From contig BDTD01000015.1 in assembly GCA_002897635.1 (NCBI GenBank), forward strand, positions 1 to 64,000: 64,000 nt of DNA. The letters are read 5' to 3'. Shown here in pieces: positions 8,371 through 17,344 of the stretch (position 1 is the first letter of the stretch; each line of letters starts with the position of its first letter). A program made the translations under genes and the position numbers. The notes below the pieces were generated by a model. The model saw only the letters and a program-made list of their open reading frames with translations. It was not told the DNA's origin and ran no database searches. Origin of the DNA: a bacterium BMS3Abin11. GTDB taxonomy: Bacteria; Pseudomonadota; Gammaproteobacteria; BMS3Bbin11.

Positions 8371-9621
8371 TCACACTTCAAATGCAGCTAATTTCTTATC
8401 GACAGTAATATTTTTCAGTGTCACATAGTCCGGCAGGCCATTTTTATATGGCGGGTAATCTTCACCCTGAATCAACGGCAGTAGATATTCCTTGCAGGCA
8501 TTAGTAATACCGAAGCCGTCATCAGAAATAAAGTCTATCGGCATCATTTTCTCTACGTTGGCTACCTCAGATAACGGCGCTTTCCCAATCCTCCATTCAA
8601 ACGGATCATTCGAGAGTCGTTCAATGGTGGGCATAATAGCATTATCACCGCTGATGGCGAACTCAACACCCGCTTTACCGACCGCATAGGCCTGTTCAAC
8701 ATCTGTTTTCGATGCCAGGTGGCGTGCTGCACGCTGTAGATAATCCGCTACCGCCCAGTGGAACTTTAATCCCAGTTCGTCTTTAATCATATTCGCCACG
8801 ACCGGTGCCGCGCCGCCTAACTGGGCATGACCAAATGCATCACGCGTACCCTGCTCGGCAAGGAACTTGCCATCTGGCCAATGCGCACCTTCAGAAACAA
8901 CAATAGAGCAGAAACCATGCTCTTCAACCCTGTCCTTGACCCTGGCCATGAATTTTTCCTTATCGAACTCTATTTCCGGGAACAGGATGACAACAGGAAT
9001 ACCCTGATCCTCAACCAGACCACCAGCTGCAGCAATCCAGCCAGCATGCCGCCCCATGACTTCAATGACAAAAATCTTGGTTGATGTCTTGGCCATAGAA
9101 CGAACATCATAAGAGGCTTCAAGAGTAGAGACAGCGATATATTTGGCTACTGAACCAAAGCCCGGGCAGGTATCTGTAATCGGCAGATCATTATCCACTG
9201 TTTTGGGGACATGGATGGCCTGAATCGGGTAACCCATTTTTTCAGATAGCTGAGAAATTTTGTAACAGGTATCGGCTGAATCACCACCGCCGTTATAAAA
9301 GAAGTATCCGATATCATGGGCCTTGAATACTTCGATCAAACGTTCGTATTCAGCCTTGCTCTCTTCCAGGCCTCTCAGCTTGAAACGGCATGAGCCAAAA
9401 CCACCAGACGGAGTATAGCGTAGTGCAGCGATATCGGCATCGGATTCCAGCGACGTATCAATCAGGTCTTCTGCCAATGCACCGATAATGCCATTGCGGC
9501 CTGCATAGACGGTGCCGATTTTGTCGCTGTGCTTGCGGGCAGTTTCGATAACACCACAGGCCGATGCGTTAATAACGGCAGTCACACCACCTGATTGTGC
9601 ATAAAATGCGTTCTTTGCCAT
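8371..9621 (-). CDS. pfp: 6-phosphofructokinase, PPi-dependent type
   Basis: Reversible phosphorylation of fructose 6-phosphate with PPi as donor is inferred from active-site residues. The loop reads GGGDS at 111-115 (aspartate where ATP enzymes have glycine) and PKTVDND at 139-145 (lysine where ATP enzymes have glycine); both are diagnostic of PPi use. EVMGRHAGW and the C-terminal substrate segments are intact. The ATG at 9621 (416 residues) follows AGGAACG; the longer in-frame extension to 9774 is rejected. It sits close to hppA and a kinase-like pseudoenzyme gene, together a likely pyrophosphate-metabolism cluster. Confidence 0.94.
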   Translation of the reverse strand: MAKNAFYAQSGGVTAVINASACGVIETARKHSDKIGTVYAGRNGIIGALAEDLIDTSLESDADIAALRYTPSGGFGSCRFKLRGLEESKAEYERLIEVFKAHDIGYFFYNGGGDSADTCYKISQLSEKMGYPIQAIHVPKTVDNDLPITDTCPGFGSVAKYIAVSTLEASYDVRSMAKTSTKIFVIEVMGRHAGWIAAAGGLVEDQGIPVVILFPEIEFDKEKFMARVKDRVEEHGFCSIVVSEGAHWPDGKFLAEQGTRDAFGHAQLGGAAPVVANMIKDELGLKFHWAVADYLQRAARHLASKTDVEQAYAVGKAGVEFAISGDNAIMPTIERLSNDPFEWRIGKAPLSEVANVEKMMPIDFISDDGFGITNACKEYLLPLIQGEDYPPYKNGLPDYVTLKNITVDKKLAAFEV

Positions 9622-9718
9622 TCTAATCGTTCCTCGTTGATCACCACTACCCATCTGTATCATCAGCATGGACGGTGGATTTGTTATATGAAATTTTTCA
9701 GTTGTTCTATTGTGTACG

Positions 9719-10066
9719 CTACAAACTCCCAGCACGCTGCGCTTCATGGTCAGCCTGCACCACAAGCAGGGCAAGTACGCAATCGCCTACCTCATCATAT
9801 TCTTCTTCAGCCGGCCGGAATTGCTCCCGGGGGGTAAAAAAATAGCGCGCCGCGTAGCGTTTATCTCCCATCTTGTAGACAACAAAGCTGGCCCCATTCT
9901 GGCGCCAGAAAACAACCGGGCACTCAGCTTTTTTGTCGCTGTCCCTGTCGATCTGCATTTCAGCATCGGCAAGTTGCAAATCAATATCTTCGCTATAGCG
10001 CTCCTTCAGCGCCGTAGCCACCACATGTAGCTCTAATTCGGTAAAATCGGGTATATTATTAGACAT
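9719..10066 (-). CDS. Hypothetical protein upstream of PPi-PFK
   Basis: The 115-residue acidic protein starts MSNNIPDFTELELHVV at the ATG at 10066. It contains many charged residues (ERYSEDIDLQLADAEMQID) and a beta-rich middle (CPVVFWRQNGASFVVYKMGDKRYAARYFF). I do not recognise the family. The reading frame runs open further upstream, but that part crosses the divergent promoter region and the antisense of the next gene, so it is excluded. It is transcribed toward the PFK gene about 100 bp away and could share its message. Confidence 0.65.
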   Translation of the reverse strand: MSNNIPDFTELELHVVATALKERYSEDIDLQLADAEMQIDRDSDKKAECPVVFWRQNGASFVVYKMGDKRYAARYFFTPREQFRPAEEEYDEVGDCVLALLVVQADHEAQRAGSL

Positions 10067-10178
10067 AAATCGGTAATTTTGCCTCGAATACAGCATTCTC
10101 GCAACTATATCCGCAATCGTTACTGTATTTATGTATAGGTGAAATGCATAGAAGTTATTTATACGGGATAAGTATTTT

Positions 10179-10643
10179 GTGAGAATCATCATAGCCGAAT
10201 CTATTTCTACGGATTTTTCAGGGCGTTTGTCACAGGCCCTGGGGCTGCCTCTCATAAAACTGAAAGTATTGCATAATCCATATACCGGGCTACCTTCCGA
10301 CGACCAGACCATCAACGACCTTATCGTGGATATAGGCAAACAACTGGGTAGTTCTGAAGCCATTGAGGGTTTCATCCTCAGTAGCTACCCTCAAAACGTT
10401 ATCCAGGCACAATCGCTGGACATGGCTCTGGCCCGAATTGGCCAGCCTGTAAACAGCGCGTTAATGATGGAATCAACAAAAAAGTCACAAAATAGGGAAA
10501 ACAGGGCGCTTATCAGATATTATCGCACTCAGAATAAACTTATTCTGGTTGATGAAATTGACAGTATCGGTGAACTCTGCAGCAGAATACGCCTGATATA
10601 CGAAAAGAGAAGAAGCAGCACTCGCCGAACCGACGCAGATTGA
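10179..10643 (+). CDS. Adenylate-kinase-like protein lacking the P-loop
   Basis: A 154-residue protein that follows the adenylate kinase pattern. It has an N-terminal MRIII strand, an LPSDDQTINDLI segment like the AMP-binding helix, EGFILSSYPQNVIQAQSLD in the place of GFLLDGFPRT-QA, and a C-terminal RYYRTQNKLILVDEIDSIGEL like YYREQGKLV-ID-G-GSIEEV. The GxPGAGKGT P-loop is replaced by AESISTDFSG (6-15), the FPR arginine by glutamine, and the LID is missing. Catalysis is therefore unlikely, and a regulatory or structural role is inferred. Start codon is GTG at 10179. It is divergent from the hypothetical gene beside the PPi-PFK. Confidence 0.75.
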   Translation: MRIIIAESISTDFSGRLSQALGLPLIKLKVLHNPYTGLPSDDQTINDLIVDIGKQLGSSEAIEGFILSSYPQNVIQAQSLDMALARIGQPVNSALMMESTKKSQNRENRALIRYYRTQNKLILVDEIDSIGELCSRIRLIYEKRRSSTRRTDAD

Positions 10644-10676
10644 TCCAGAAATAAAGGTCATCTCTATAAATTAGTA

Positions 10677-11807
<1,131 letters not shown>

Positions 11808-11819
11808 CCGACAATATAA

Positions 11820-11910
11820 TGTAGGTTCGAATTCATTCGAACAATGATGTTTACACAGACACTGGTTTAGCTTTTTTTGGCTTCTTTGTCCGAATGAATT
11901 CGAACCTACA
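11820..11910. repeat. REP-like inverted repeat, copy 1
   Basis: Long near-perfect inverted repeat: TGTAGGTTCGAATTCATTCG at one end and its complement at the other, around a 40-bp centre, between hemB and the DUF971 gene. A second copy with the variant TGTAGGTGCGAATTCATTCG is at 16726-16796. It could act as a terminator hairpin for hemB. Confidence 0.85.
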
Positions 11911-12002
11911 GGATTGGCACAGCAAGAAGTGAGGGAATTTAACCCCGAGAGGCTGATTTCACTTATAATTCGCACCCCTTATGTAATTCCGGTAGAAAAG
12001 CT

Positions 12003-12377
12003 ATGAGCAACGCACCCAAACCAACAAATATCAAGCTGCATCAGAAATCCCGTGTACTGGAGATTTTATTTGATGACGGTAGCAACTACGAACTCAGCTG
12101 TGAATATCTGCGCGTCTACTCGCCGTCAGCCGATGTAAGAGGACATGGCGCCGGTGAAGAAGTCCTGCAATTTGGCAAGAAAGATGTCAATATTACCAAT
12201 GTAGAACCGATTGGCAGTTATGCTGTTTGTCTACACTTCGATGACAACCACGACACCGGCATCTACTCATGGGAATGGCTACATCATCTTGGCAAGGATC
12301 AGGATGAATTGTGGGCCGATTATCTTGATAAAATGGAAGCTGCCGGTAAAAAACGCGAAACTGATACGATAATTTGA
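12003..12377 (+). CDS. DUF971 (gamma-butyrobetaine hydroxylase-like N-terminal domain) protein
   Basis: A 124-residue single-domain protein with the family's LEILFDDGSNYELSCEYLRVYSPSADVRGHG opening and the closing IYSWEWLHHLG segment. Its exact role is not settled. In several bacteria such small proteins sit by ubiE or by iron-sulfur genes. Here it is 44 bp upstream of ubiE in the same direction and probably cotranscribed. Confidence 0.9.
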   Translation: MSNAPKPTNIKLHQKSRVLEILFDDGSNYELSCEYLRVYSPSADVRGHGAGEEVLQFGKKDVNITNVEPIGSYAVCLHFDDNHDTGIYSWEWLHHLGKDQDELWADYLDKMEAAGKKRETDTII

Positions 12378-12421
12378 TGCATTTGCATCCTGTACTGAAT
12401 CTAAGTAGATAGCCTGACAAC

Positions 12422-13183
12422 ATGAGCAACGACCATAAACAAAAGGATTCCACTCATTTCGGATACCAGAACGTCCCTGTCTCTGAAAAAGCCGGCATGG
12501 TTGCCGATGTCTTTCATTCGGTTGCCAGCAAATATGACATCATGAATGATGCCATGTCGCTGGGCATACATCGGCTGTGGAAACAATTTGCCATTGCGCA
12601 AGCTGGCGTCAGACCAGGACACAGGGTGCTGGATCTAGCATGCGGCACCGGTGACCTCAGCTTGAAAATGTCCCCACAAGCAGGCCCTGATGGAATGGTC
12701 ATTGCTTCGGATATTAATGCCTCCATGCTGCAAAATGGTCGTGATCGTCTGATAGACAAAGGGATCATCAACAATGTTCAGTTTGTCCAGGCAGATGCTG
12801 AGAAACTGCCCTTCGCAGATAATTCTATTGACCGCATTACGATCGCTTTCGGGCTTAGAAATGTCACTGACCAGAAAGCAGCACTGGCCGCTATGTACTG
12901 TTGTTTACGTCCAGGCGGCCGTCTGATAATACTGGAGTTTTCCAAACCCGTGCTACCAGGACTGGATAAAATCTATGATCTCTATTCATTCAAAATACTG
13001 CCTCAATTAGGCAAAATAATCGCTAATGACGAGGCCAGTTACCGCTATCTAGCTGAGTCCATCCGCAAGCACCCTGACCAGGAAACACTTAAAGGTATGA
13101 TGGTAGAGGCCGGCTTTGACCGCCCCCATTATCACAACCTCAGCGGTGGTATCGTAGCCGTGCATAAAGGCTACAAGGTATAG
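12422..13183 (+). CDS. ubiE: Ubiquinone/menaquinone C-methyltransferase UbiE
   Basis: SAM-dependent methyltransferase for the C-methylation step of ubiquinone (and demethylmenaquinone) synthesis. The 253-residue protein has motif [13 protein letters not shown], the FGLRNVTDQ segment and the conserved [14 protein letters not shown] block, all typical of UbiE. It heads the compact run ubiE-ubiJ-ubiB. Confidence 0.98.
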   Translation: MSNDHKQKDSTHFGYQNVPVSEKAGMVADVFHSVASKYDIMNDAMSLGIHRLWKQFAIAQAGVRPGHRVLDLACGTGDLSLKMSPQAGPDGMVIASDINASMLQNGRDRLIDKGIINNVQFVQADAEKLPFADNSIDRITIAFGLRNVTDQKAALAAMYCCLRPGGRLIILEFSKPVLPGLDKIYDLYSFKILPQLGKIIANDEASYRYLAESIRKHPDQETLKGMMVEAGFDRPHYHNLSGGIVAVHKGYKV

Positions 13184-13193
13184 ACCACAGGCA

Positions 13194-13808
13194 ATGAGTG
13201 CGCTTTCATTTTTCACCCCTTTTGTAAGCGAAATAGGCTTCCGGCTTTTACAATCTGATCCCACCACGCTGGAACGTCTTGGCGAGCTGGACGGTAAAGT
13301 CATTGCACTCGACTTTGAAGAGACAGATTTCACGCTCTACATGTTTCCCTCACCTGCCGGTATCCGCTTGCGCAACGAATGGGATGGCGAGATCGATGTG
13401 CACATGAAAGGCACACCGTCCGAACTGCTAAAAATGGGCATGGCAAACAAAACCACAGCCACACCCGGCAAAATAAATATCAAGCTTGAGGGAGACCTGC
13501 ATGTCGGCCAGCAGTTCAAAAAGATTCTTGATGATATGCGGATTGACTGGGAGGAACTGCTGTCACAGCATATCGGTGATATTGCCGCGTATCATACCTC
13601 GCGTTTTGTACACGAAATGCATGAAAGAATACATGAAGTCGTCAAAATAACCGCAATGGACAGCAGCGAATATCTGCGCTTTGAAGCAAAAATGCTGCCT
13701 GCCGACTGGCGCGTTGATGAATTCATCAATGATGTAGACAAAATTCGAGAAGATATCGATCGTATGGCCATACGCGTTGAACGTCTACTCAGAAATCAGA
13801 CACAATAA
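13194..13808 (+). CDS. ubiJ: Ubiquinone biosynthesis accessory factor UbiJ
   Basis: A 204-residue protein with an SCP2-type lipid-binding domain (residues about 15-115: IALDFEETDFTLYMF, DVHMKGTPSELL, KINIKLEGDLHVGQQF) and a C-terminal coiled-coil-like region (EFINDVDKIREDIDRMAIRVERLLRNQ). Known UbiJ proteins bind ubiquinone intermediates in the soluble Ubi complex with UbiK. It starts 10 bp after ubiE and precedes ubiB, the conserved order. Confidence 0.95.
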   Translation: MSALSFFTPFVSEIGFRLLQSDPTTLERLGELDGKVIALDFEETDFTLYMFPSPAGIRLRNEWDGEIDVHMKGTPSELLKMGMANKTTATPGKINIKLEGDLHVGQQFKKILDDMRIDWEELLSQHIGDIAAYHTSRFVHEMHERIHEVVKITAMDSSEYLRFEAKMLPADWRVDEFINDVDKIREDIDRMAIRVERLLRNQTQ

Positions 13809-13847
13809 CTTACAATAATTTTCTAAAAAAATAGTACATATACAGAT

Positions 13848-15500
13848 ATGCCCGGACAGTTACGACAAGTCACCCATCTGCTGCGAATCGTCCACGTACT
13901 GGCACACTATAACCTTGATGAATATCTGACAGTTATCACGCCGTTAAAACCCTGGCTGTTTCTTCTTCATATATTTCCCCGCCGCAAAGATGATAGCCCA
14001 CGAGGGCAACGGCTGCGGCAAGCACTGGAAGAGCTGGGTCCTGTCTTTGTCAAACTCGGACAGATGCTATCAACACGCCCCGACCTGATCCCGGATGATA
14101 TTTCCAGTGAATTAAGTATGCTACAGGACCAGGTGCCCCCCTTTCCCGGTGAGCAGGCATTACAGATACTGGAACAGGCCTACGAAGGCCCCATAGACCA
14201 CCATCTGGTCGATTTTAATCCGATACCACTGGCATCTGCCTCTGTTGCCCAGGTACATGATGCGAAGTTACTTGACGGCACAGAAGTCATTGTTAAGATC
14301 CTGCGTCCCGGGCTGGAACCTGTCATTAAAAGAGATCTGGATCTGCTCTATATGCTGGCACGCATGGGCGAAAAATATTCAAGCGAAGTGCGTCGCATGC
14401 GTCCTGTAGAGGTCATCGACGAATATAACAAGACCATCCACGATGAGCTGGATCTACTGCGTGAGGCAGCCAACGCCAGTCAGCTCCGTCACAACTTCGA
14501 TAACTCTCCACTGCTGTATGTGCCGGAAGTCTATTTCGACCACACCCGAACAAATGTCATGGTGATGGAAAAGATACACGGCACAACGGTAACCAAAATC
14601 GATGTTCTGGTCGAAAAAGGAATTGATCTTAAACAGTTGTCGAATAATGGAGTTGAAATCTTCTATACACAGGTTTTCCGCGATGGTTTCTTCCATGCTG
14701 ACATGCACCCGGGTAATATATTTGTCCTGGATGACGGGCGCTATGGTGCAGTCGATTTTGGCATCATGGGTACTATCTCGGATATTGATAAACACTATCT
14801 GGCGGAAAATTTCCTCGCCTTCTTCCAACGCGATTACCGACGTGTCGCCCAGGCACAGATTGATGCAGGCTGGGTGCCCGTAGATACACGTGTAGATGAA
14901 TTTGAAACCGCCATCCGCTCGGTCTGCGAGCCGATATTCGCCAAACCACTATGTGAAATCTCCTTCGGCCGTGTACTGGTCAGACTGTTCAAAGTGGCAC
15001 GTCGCTTCCAGATGGAAATTCAGCCACAACTGGTACTTCTGGAAAAGACCCTGCTCTATGTCGAAGGACTTGGCCGTCAGCTGGATCCACAGCTTAACCT
15101 CTGGGACACCGCTAAACCCTATCTGGAACAATGGGCTCGGCAGGAATACGGCCCGCGAGCCTTTATCAAGGAAATGCGCCGCCAGGTGCCGTTGTGGTGG
15201 AAGATGGGCCCACGCATGCCTATGCTCATTCACAACGTGCTGGAACAGGCCAGCAGCGGTAGCTTACAACTCTCACAGCCTCCTGATGAAAACCTGAAAC
15301 AATTAAGAGAAGCAACACATCGCGGTCAAAAAAGATTATTCTACGCTATCGTCGGCAGTGCTCTGCTGATCAGTGCGGCATTGCTCGCGGCACTTGATGG
15401 CTACACACCGGTCATGGCTGGCCTTGCGCCATTGTCCAGCTGGGTACTGGGTGGACTTGGGGCGATATTGCTGTTTGTTTCGTGGCCTTCGGGGGAATGA
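13848..15500 (+). CDS. ubiB: Ubiquinone biosynthesis regulatory protein kinase-like UbiB
   Basis: A 550-residue atypical kinase-like ATPase of the ABC1/ADCK family needed for ubiquinone synthesis. It has the KxGQ motif (LGPVFVKLGQMLSTRPDLIP), the alanine-rich loop LASASVAQVHDAKL, the invariant lysine in VIVKILRPG, the catalytic FFHADMHPGNIF segment and DFG (AVDFGIMG). Two C-terminal transmembrane helices (about 500-545) anchor it. Third gene of the ubi run. Confidence 0.98.
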   Translation: MPGQLRQVTHLLRIVHVLAHYNLDEYLTVITPLKPWLFLLHIFPRRKDDSPRGQRLRQALEELGPVFVKLGQMLSTRPDLIPDDISSELSMLQDQVPPFPGEQALQILEQAYEGPIDHHLVDFNPIPLASASVAQVHDAKLLDGTEVIVKILRPGLEPVIKRDLDLLYMLARMGEKYSSEVRRMRPVEVIDEYNKTIHDELDLLREAANASQLRHNFDNSPLLYVPEVYFDHTRTNVMVMEKIHGTTVTKIDVLVEKGIDLKQLSNNGVEIFYTQVFRDGFFHADMHPGNIFVLDDGRYGAVDFGIMGTISDIDKHYLAENFLAFFQRDYRRVAQAQIDAGWVPVDTRVDEFETAIRSVCEPIFAKPLCEISFGRVLVRLFKVARRFQMEIQPQLVLLEKTLLYVEGLGRQLDPQLNLWDTAKPYLEQWARQEYGPRAFIKEMRRQVPLWWKMGPRMPMLIHNVLEQASSGSLQLSQPPDENLKQLREATHRGQKRLFYAIVGSALLISAALLAALDGYTPVMAGLAPLSSWVLGGLGAILLFVSWPSGE

Positions 15501-15518
15501 AAGAAGTTTCATGTTTCA

Positions 15519-15724
15519 AGACCTCTATTAATTCATGAATAACCACCTTGAATCCAAAACCTGCCATCTCTGCGTTAAGAACCTTCGCAATAGCTAGTTA
15601 TTTCGAAGTACACGGATGTACAAGTGCCGTGATGACAGGATGTCATGGAGCGGCCATGCGTTCCTTGCCTTAATATGACAGGTTTTGAATCACAATCCGG
15701 CATCCAGAATTAATAGAGGCACCC
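15519..15724. mobile_element. Fold-back MITE, type A, with internal insertion
   Basis: Both arms match the complete copy at 29870-30027 in reverse orientation: ACCTCTATTAATTCATGAAT at the left, AATTAATAGAGG then CACCC at the right, and the central CTTCGCAATAGCTAG motif. The right flank is TTAA and the left TCAA, a degraded 4-bp duplication. Near the centre, at about 15604-15655, there is an extra stretch of some 50 bp with small palindromes (GTACACGGATGTAC, ATGACAGGATGTCAT). No transposase is encoded. Confidence 0.8.
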
Positions 15725-15784
15725 TTAAGTTTTATGATTTACGTAAATTGTACCCCGTAAAACTAAAGTACTTTAGCTATTCAT

Positions 15785-16300
15785 ATGTCATCAAACCTCG
15801 CAACCAGACACCCTCAGAAGAACATTTTCATCATGTCCCTGTTGCTACTGTCTACAATACTTTTGCTAGTTGGTATATTTGCCCCAATGATGACGCTGTC
15901 CAGGTTTGTCTGGATTGAAAACAGCTTTTCTCTATTTGCGGGCACAATACAGTTATACAAAGATGGCCAGTACCTGCTTTTTATCATCCTGTTTACTTTC
16001 AGCATACTATTACCTATTGCCAAGCTTATTTTATTATTCAGATTTTGGCATGCTGAATCCAGCAGCTGCCAGCAACTACAATATTTTATGAACTGGATTT
16101 CACATTATGGGAAATGGTCCATGCTTGATGTATTTATCGTTGCCCTGCTACTGGTAATCGTCAAACTGGGTGTGCTGGCGACTGTAGAAGTTCATTATGG
16201 AATCTACTTGTATGCGGGCGCTGGCCTGCTAATTATGGTATGCACAGCAATGATTAACAGTATTGCCAGGAAGGATATTGAAAGGAGCCTTAGGTCTTAG
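15785..16300 (+). CDS. PqiA-domain inner membrane protein
   Basis: A 171-residue membrane protein with four predicted helices. The segment ISHYGKWSMLDVFIVALLLVIVKLG is the hallmark of the paraquat-inducible protein A domain. Full PqiA carries two such domains and works with MCE-type PqiB in lipid transport; here there is one domain and no PqiB neighbour. The start at 15785 fits the hydrophobic pattern. Confidence 0.85.
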   Translation: MSSNLATRHPQKNIFIMSLLLLSTILLLVGIFAPMMTLSRFVWIENSFSLFAGTIQLYKDGQYLLFIILFTFSILLPIAKLILLFRFWHAESSSCQQLQYFMNWISHYGKWSMLDVFIVALLLVIVKLGVLATVEVHYGIYLYAGAGLLIMVCTAMINSIARKDIERSLRS

Positions 16301-16543
16301 GTCTTTGGTCAAAATCCTTACGACGTATGACTTACAAGCTTCATTAGCGAAAGCATCATAGCAGTTCTATTTCTGGCGTCCCTTGTCAGGAAAACAGCAC
16401 AGGTCAAAAGAATAATTCTTGAGCGTATTAATAAACTTTTTGACATATAGGATGTCGAAGCGTACAGATGCTAATGCGACTGAGTCTCATTGACCAGGTA
16501 GTCGGCATTTAATTTTAATGTGTATTCTTAAGGAATCATGACC
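16301..16543. other. Non-coding gap
   Basis: The start of the gap carries short TTAGGTC-like tandem units (about 16289-16310). No gene was found; the next gene's AAGGA ribosome site is at 16530-16534. Confidence 0.4.
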
Positions 16544-17300
16544 ATGAAAAGACATTACTTCATTAGTGATAGCCTGGATGTCCTGGATAACATCGAACAG
16601 CGACTGGAAAAGAGAGGCATCGTCCGATCGCAAATCCATGTTCTGAGTGGAGATGATGCCGGGGCGGAAAACCACGACCATCTTCACAAATAAACTACCC
16701 CGCAGCAAGCTGACGGGGTATTAAATGTAGGTGCGAATTCATTCGCACAGCGATGCCAATGTTTATGCACATTGTGCGAATGAATTCGCACCTACAGTTT
16801 TCGTGGCAAGCCACGGGGAATTATGCCCATAGGGATTAAAGTTTGATGTGGTACATGGAACGATGCTGGGTACAATTGCCGGTTTTGCTCTCGCCATTGT
16901 TATACTGGCGATCGGTGAATTGACTAATCTCACCGCCACCTATACATGGACACCGTTTATATTTCTGGCCTTTGTGCTGTTTGGCTTCAGTACATGGTTC
17001 GGTGGCTACCATGGCATTCAAATACCGTATAAAGACTTCAGAAGATTTGAGGATGCCTTATGTGAAAGCAAGCAGGTGTTTTTCGTTGAAATCGACCGGG
17101 ATCAGGAGCGGGTTCTGAAAGAGGTCACCAGTAAACATCCCGGGTTAAAAAAAGCCGGCACCGGTACAACTACACCACGCCGGGTCGTCTATGGTCAGGA
17201 TAAGACTGTGAATATTGCTACTCACACATTCCCCTGGTATCAATCGTCATTCTGGACGAAGCATAGCGCAGATCCGGAATCCAGATTTTATTATCAGTGA
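16544..17300 (+). pseudogene. Small membrane protein gene split by REP-like insertion
   Basis: Two halves of one gene are visible. The first (16544-16693) encodes MKRHYFISDSLDVLDNIEQ...HVLSGDDAGAENHDHLHK and stops. The second, in another frame from about 16835, encodes LKFDVVHGTMLGTIAGFALA, a second hydrophobic helix and FRRFEDALCESKQVFFVEID...TPRRVVYGQ. In intact relatives known to me from pseudomonads and other gammaproteobacteria, annotated loosely as NAD/FAD-utilizing proteins, these parts are continuous. The break is filled by palindromic repeats at 16697-16838. The last 18 codons lie inside another repeat. The second part alone could still be translated from a GTG at 16848. Confidence 0.8.
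16697..16838. repeat. Composite REP-like palindromes, copy 2
   Basis: Three palindromic units in a row: ACCCCGCAGCAAGCTGACGG with GGTATTAAA after it, a TGTAGGTGCGAATTCATTCG inverted repeat (16726-16796), and GTGGCAAGCCACGGGGAATT. Together they interrupt the gene spanning 16544-17300. Confidence 0.85.
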
Positions 17301-17330
17301 CTTACTGGATTCCGGCATTCGAGGCTGCGT
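17245..17330. repeat. Palindromic repeat with TGGATTCCGGCATTCG arm
   Basis: Inverted arms CGTCATTCTGGACGAAGC... with CCGGAATCCAG and CTGGATTCCGGCATTCGAGG. It resembles a widespread bacterial intergenic repeat and encodes the last residues of the broken upstream frame. Confidence 0.65.
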
Positions 17331-17344
17331 GAACATTTAAAAAT

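Noticed and set aside
10067-10375. Upstream extension of the hypothetical gene at 9719
   Set aside because: It crosses a divergent promoter region and runs antisense to the kinase-like gene.
15685-15918. 77-codon frame after ubiB
   Set aside because: It starts inside a MITE and runs out of frame into the PqiA-domain gene.
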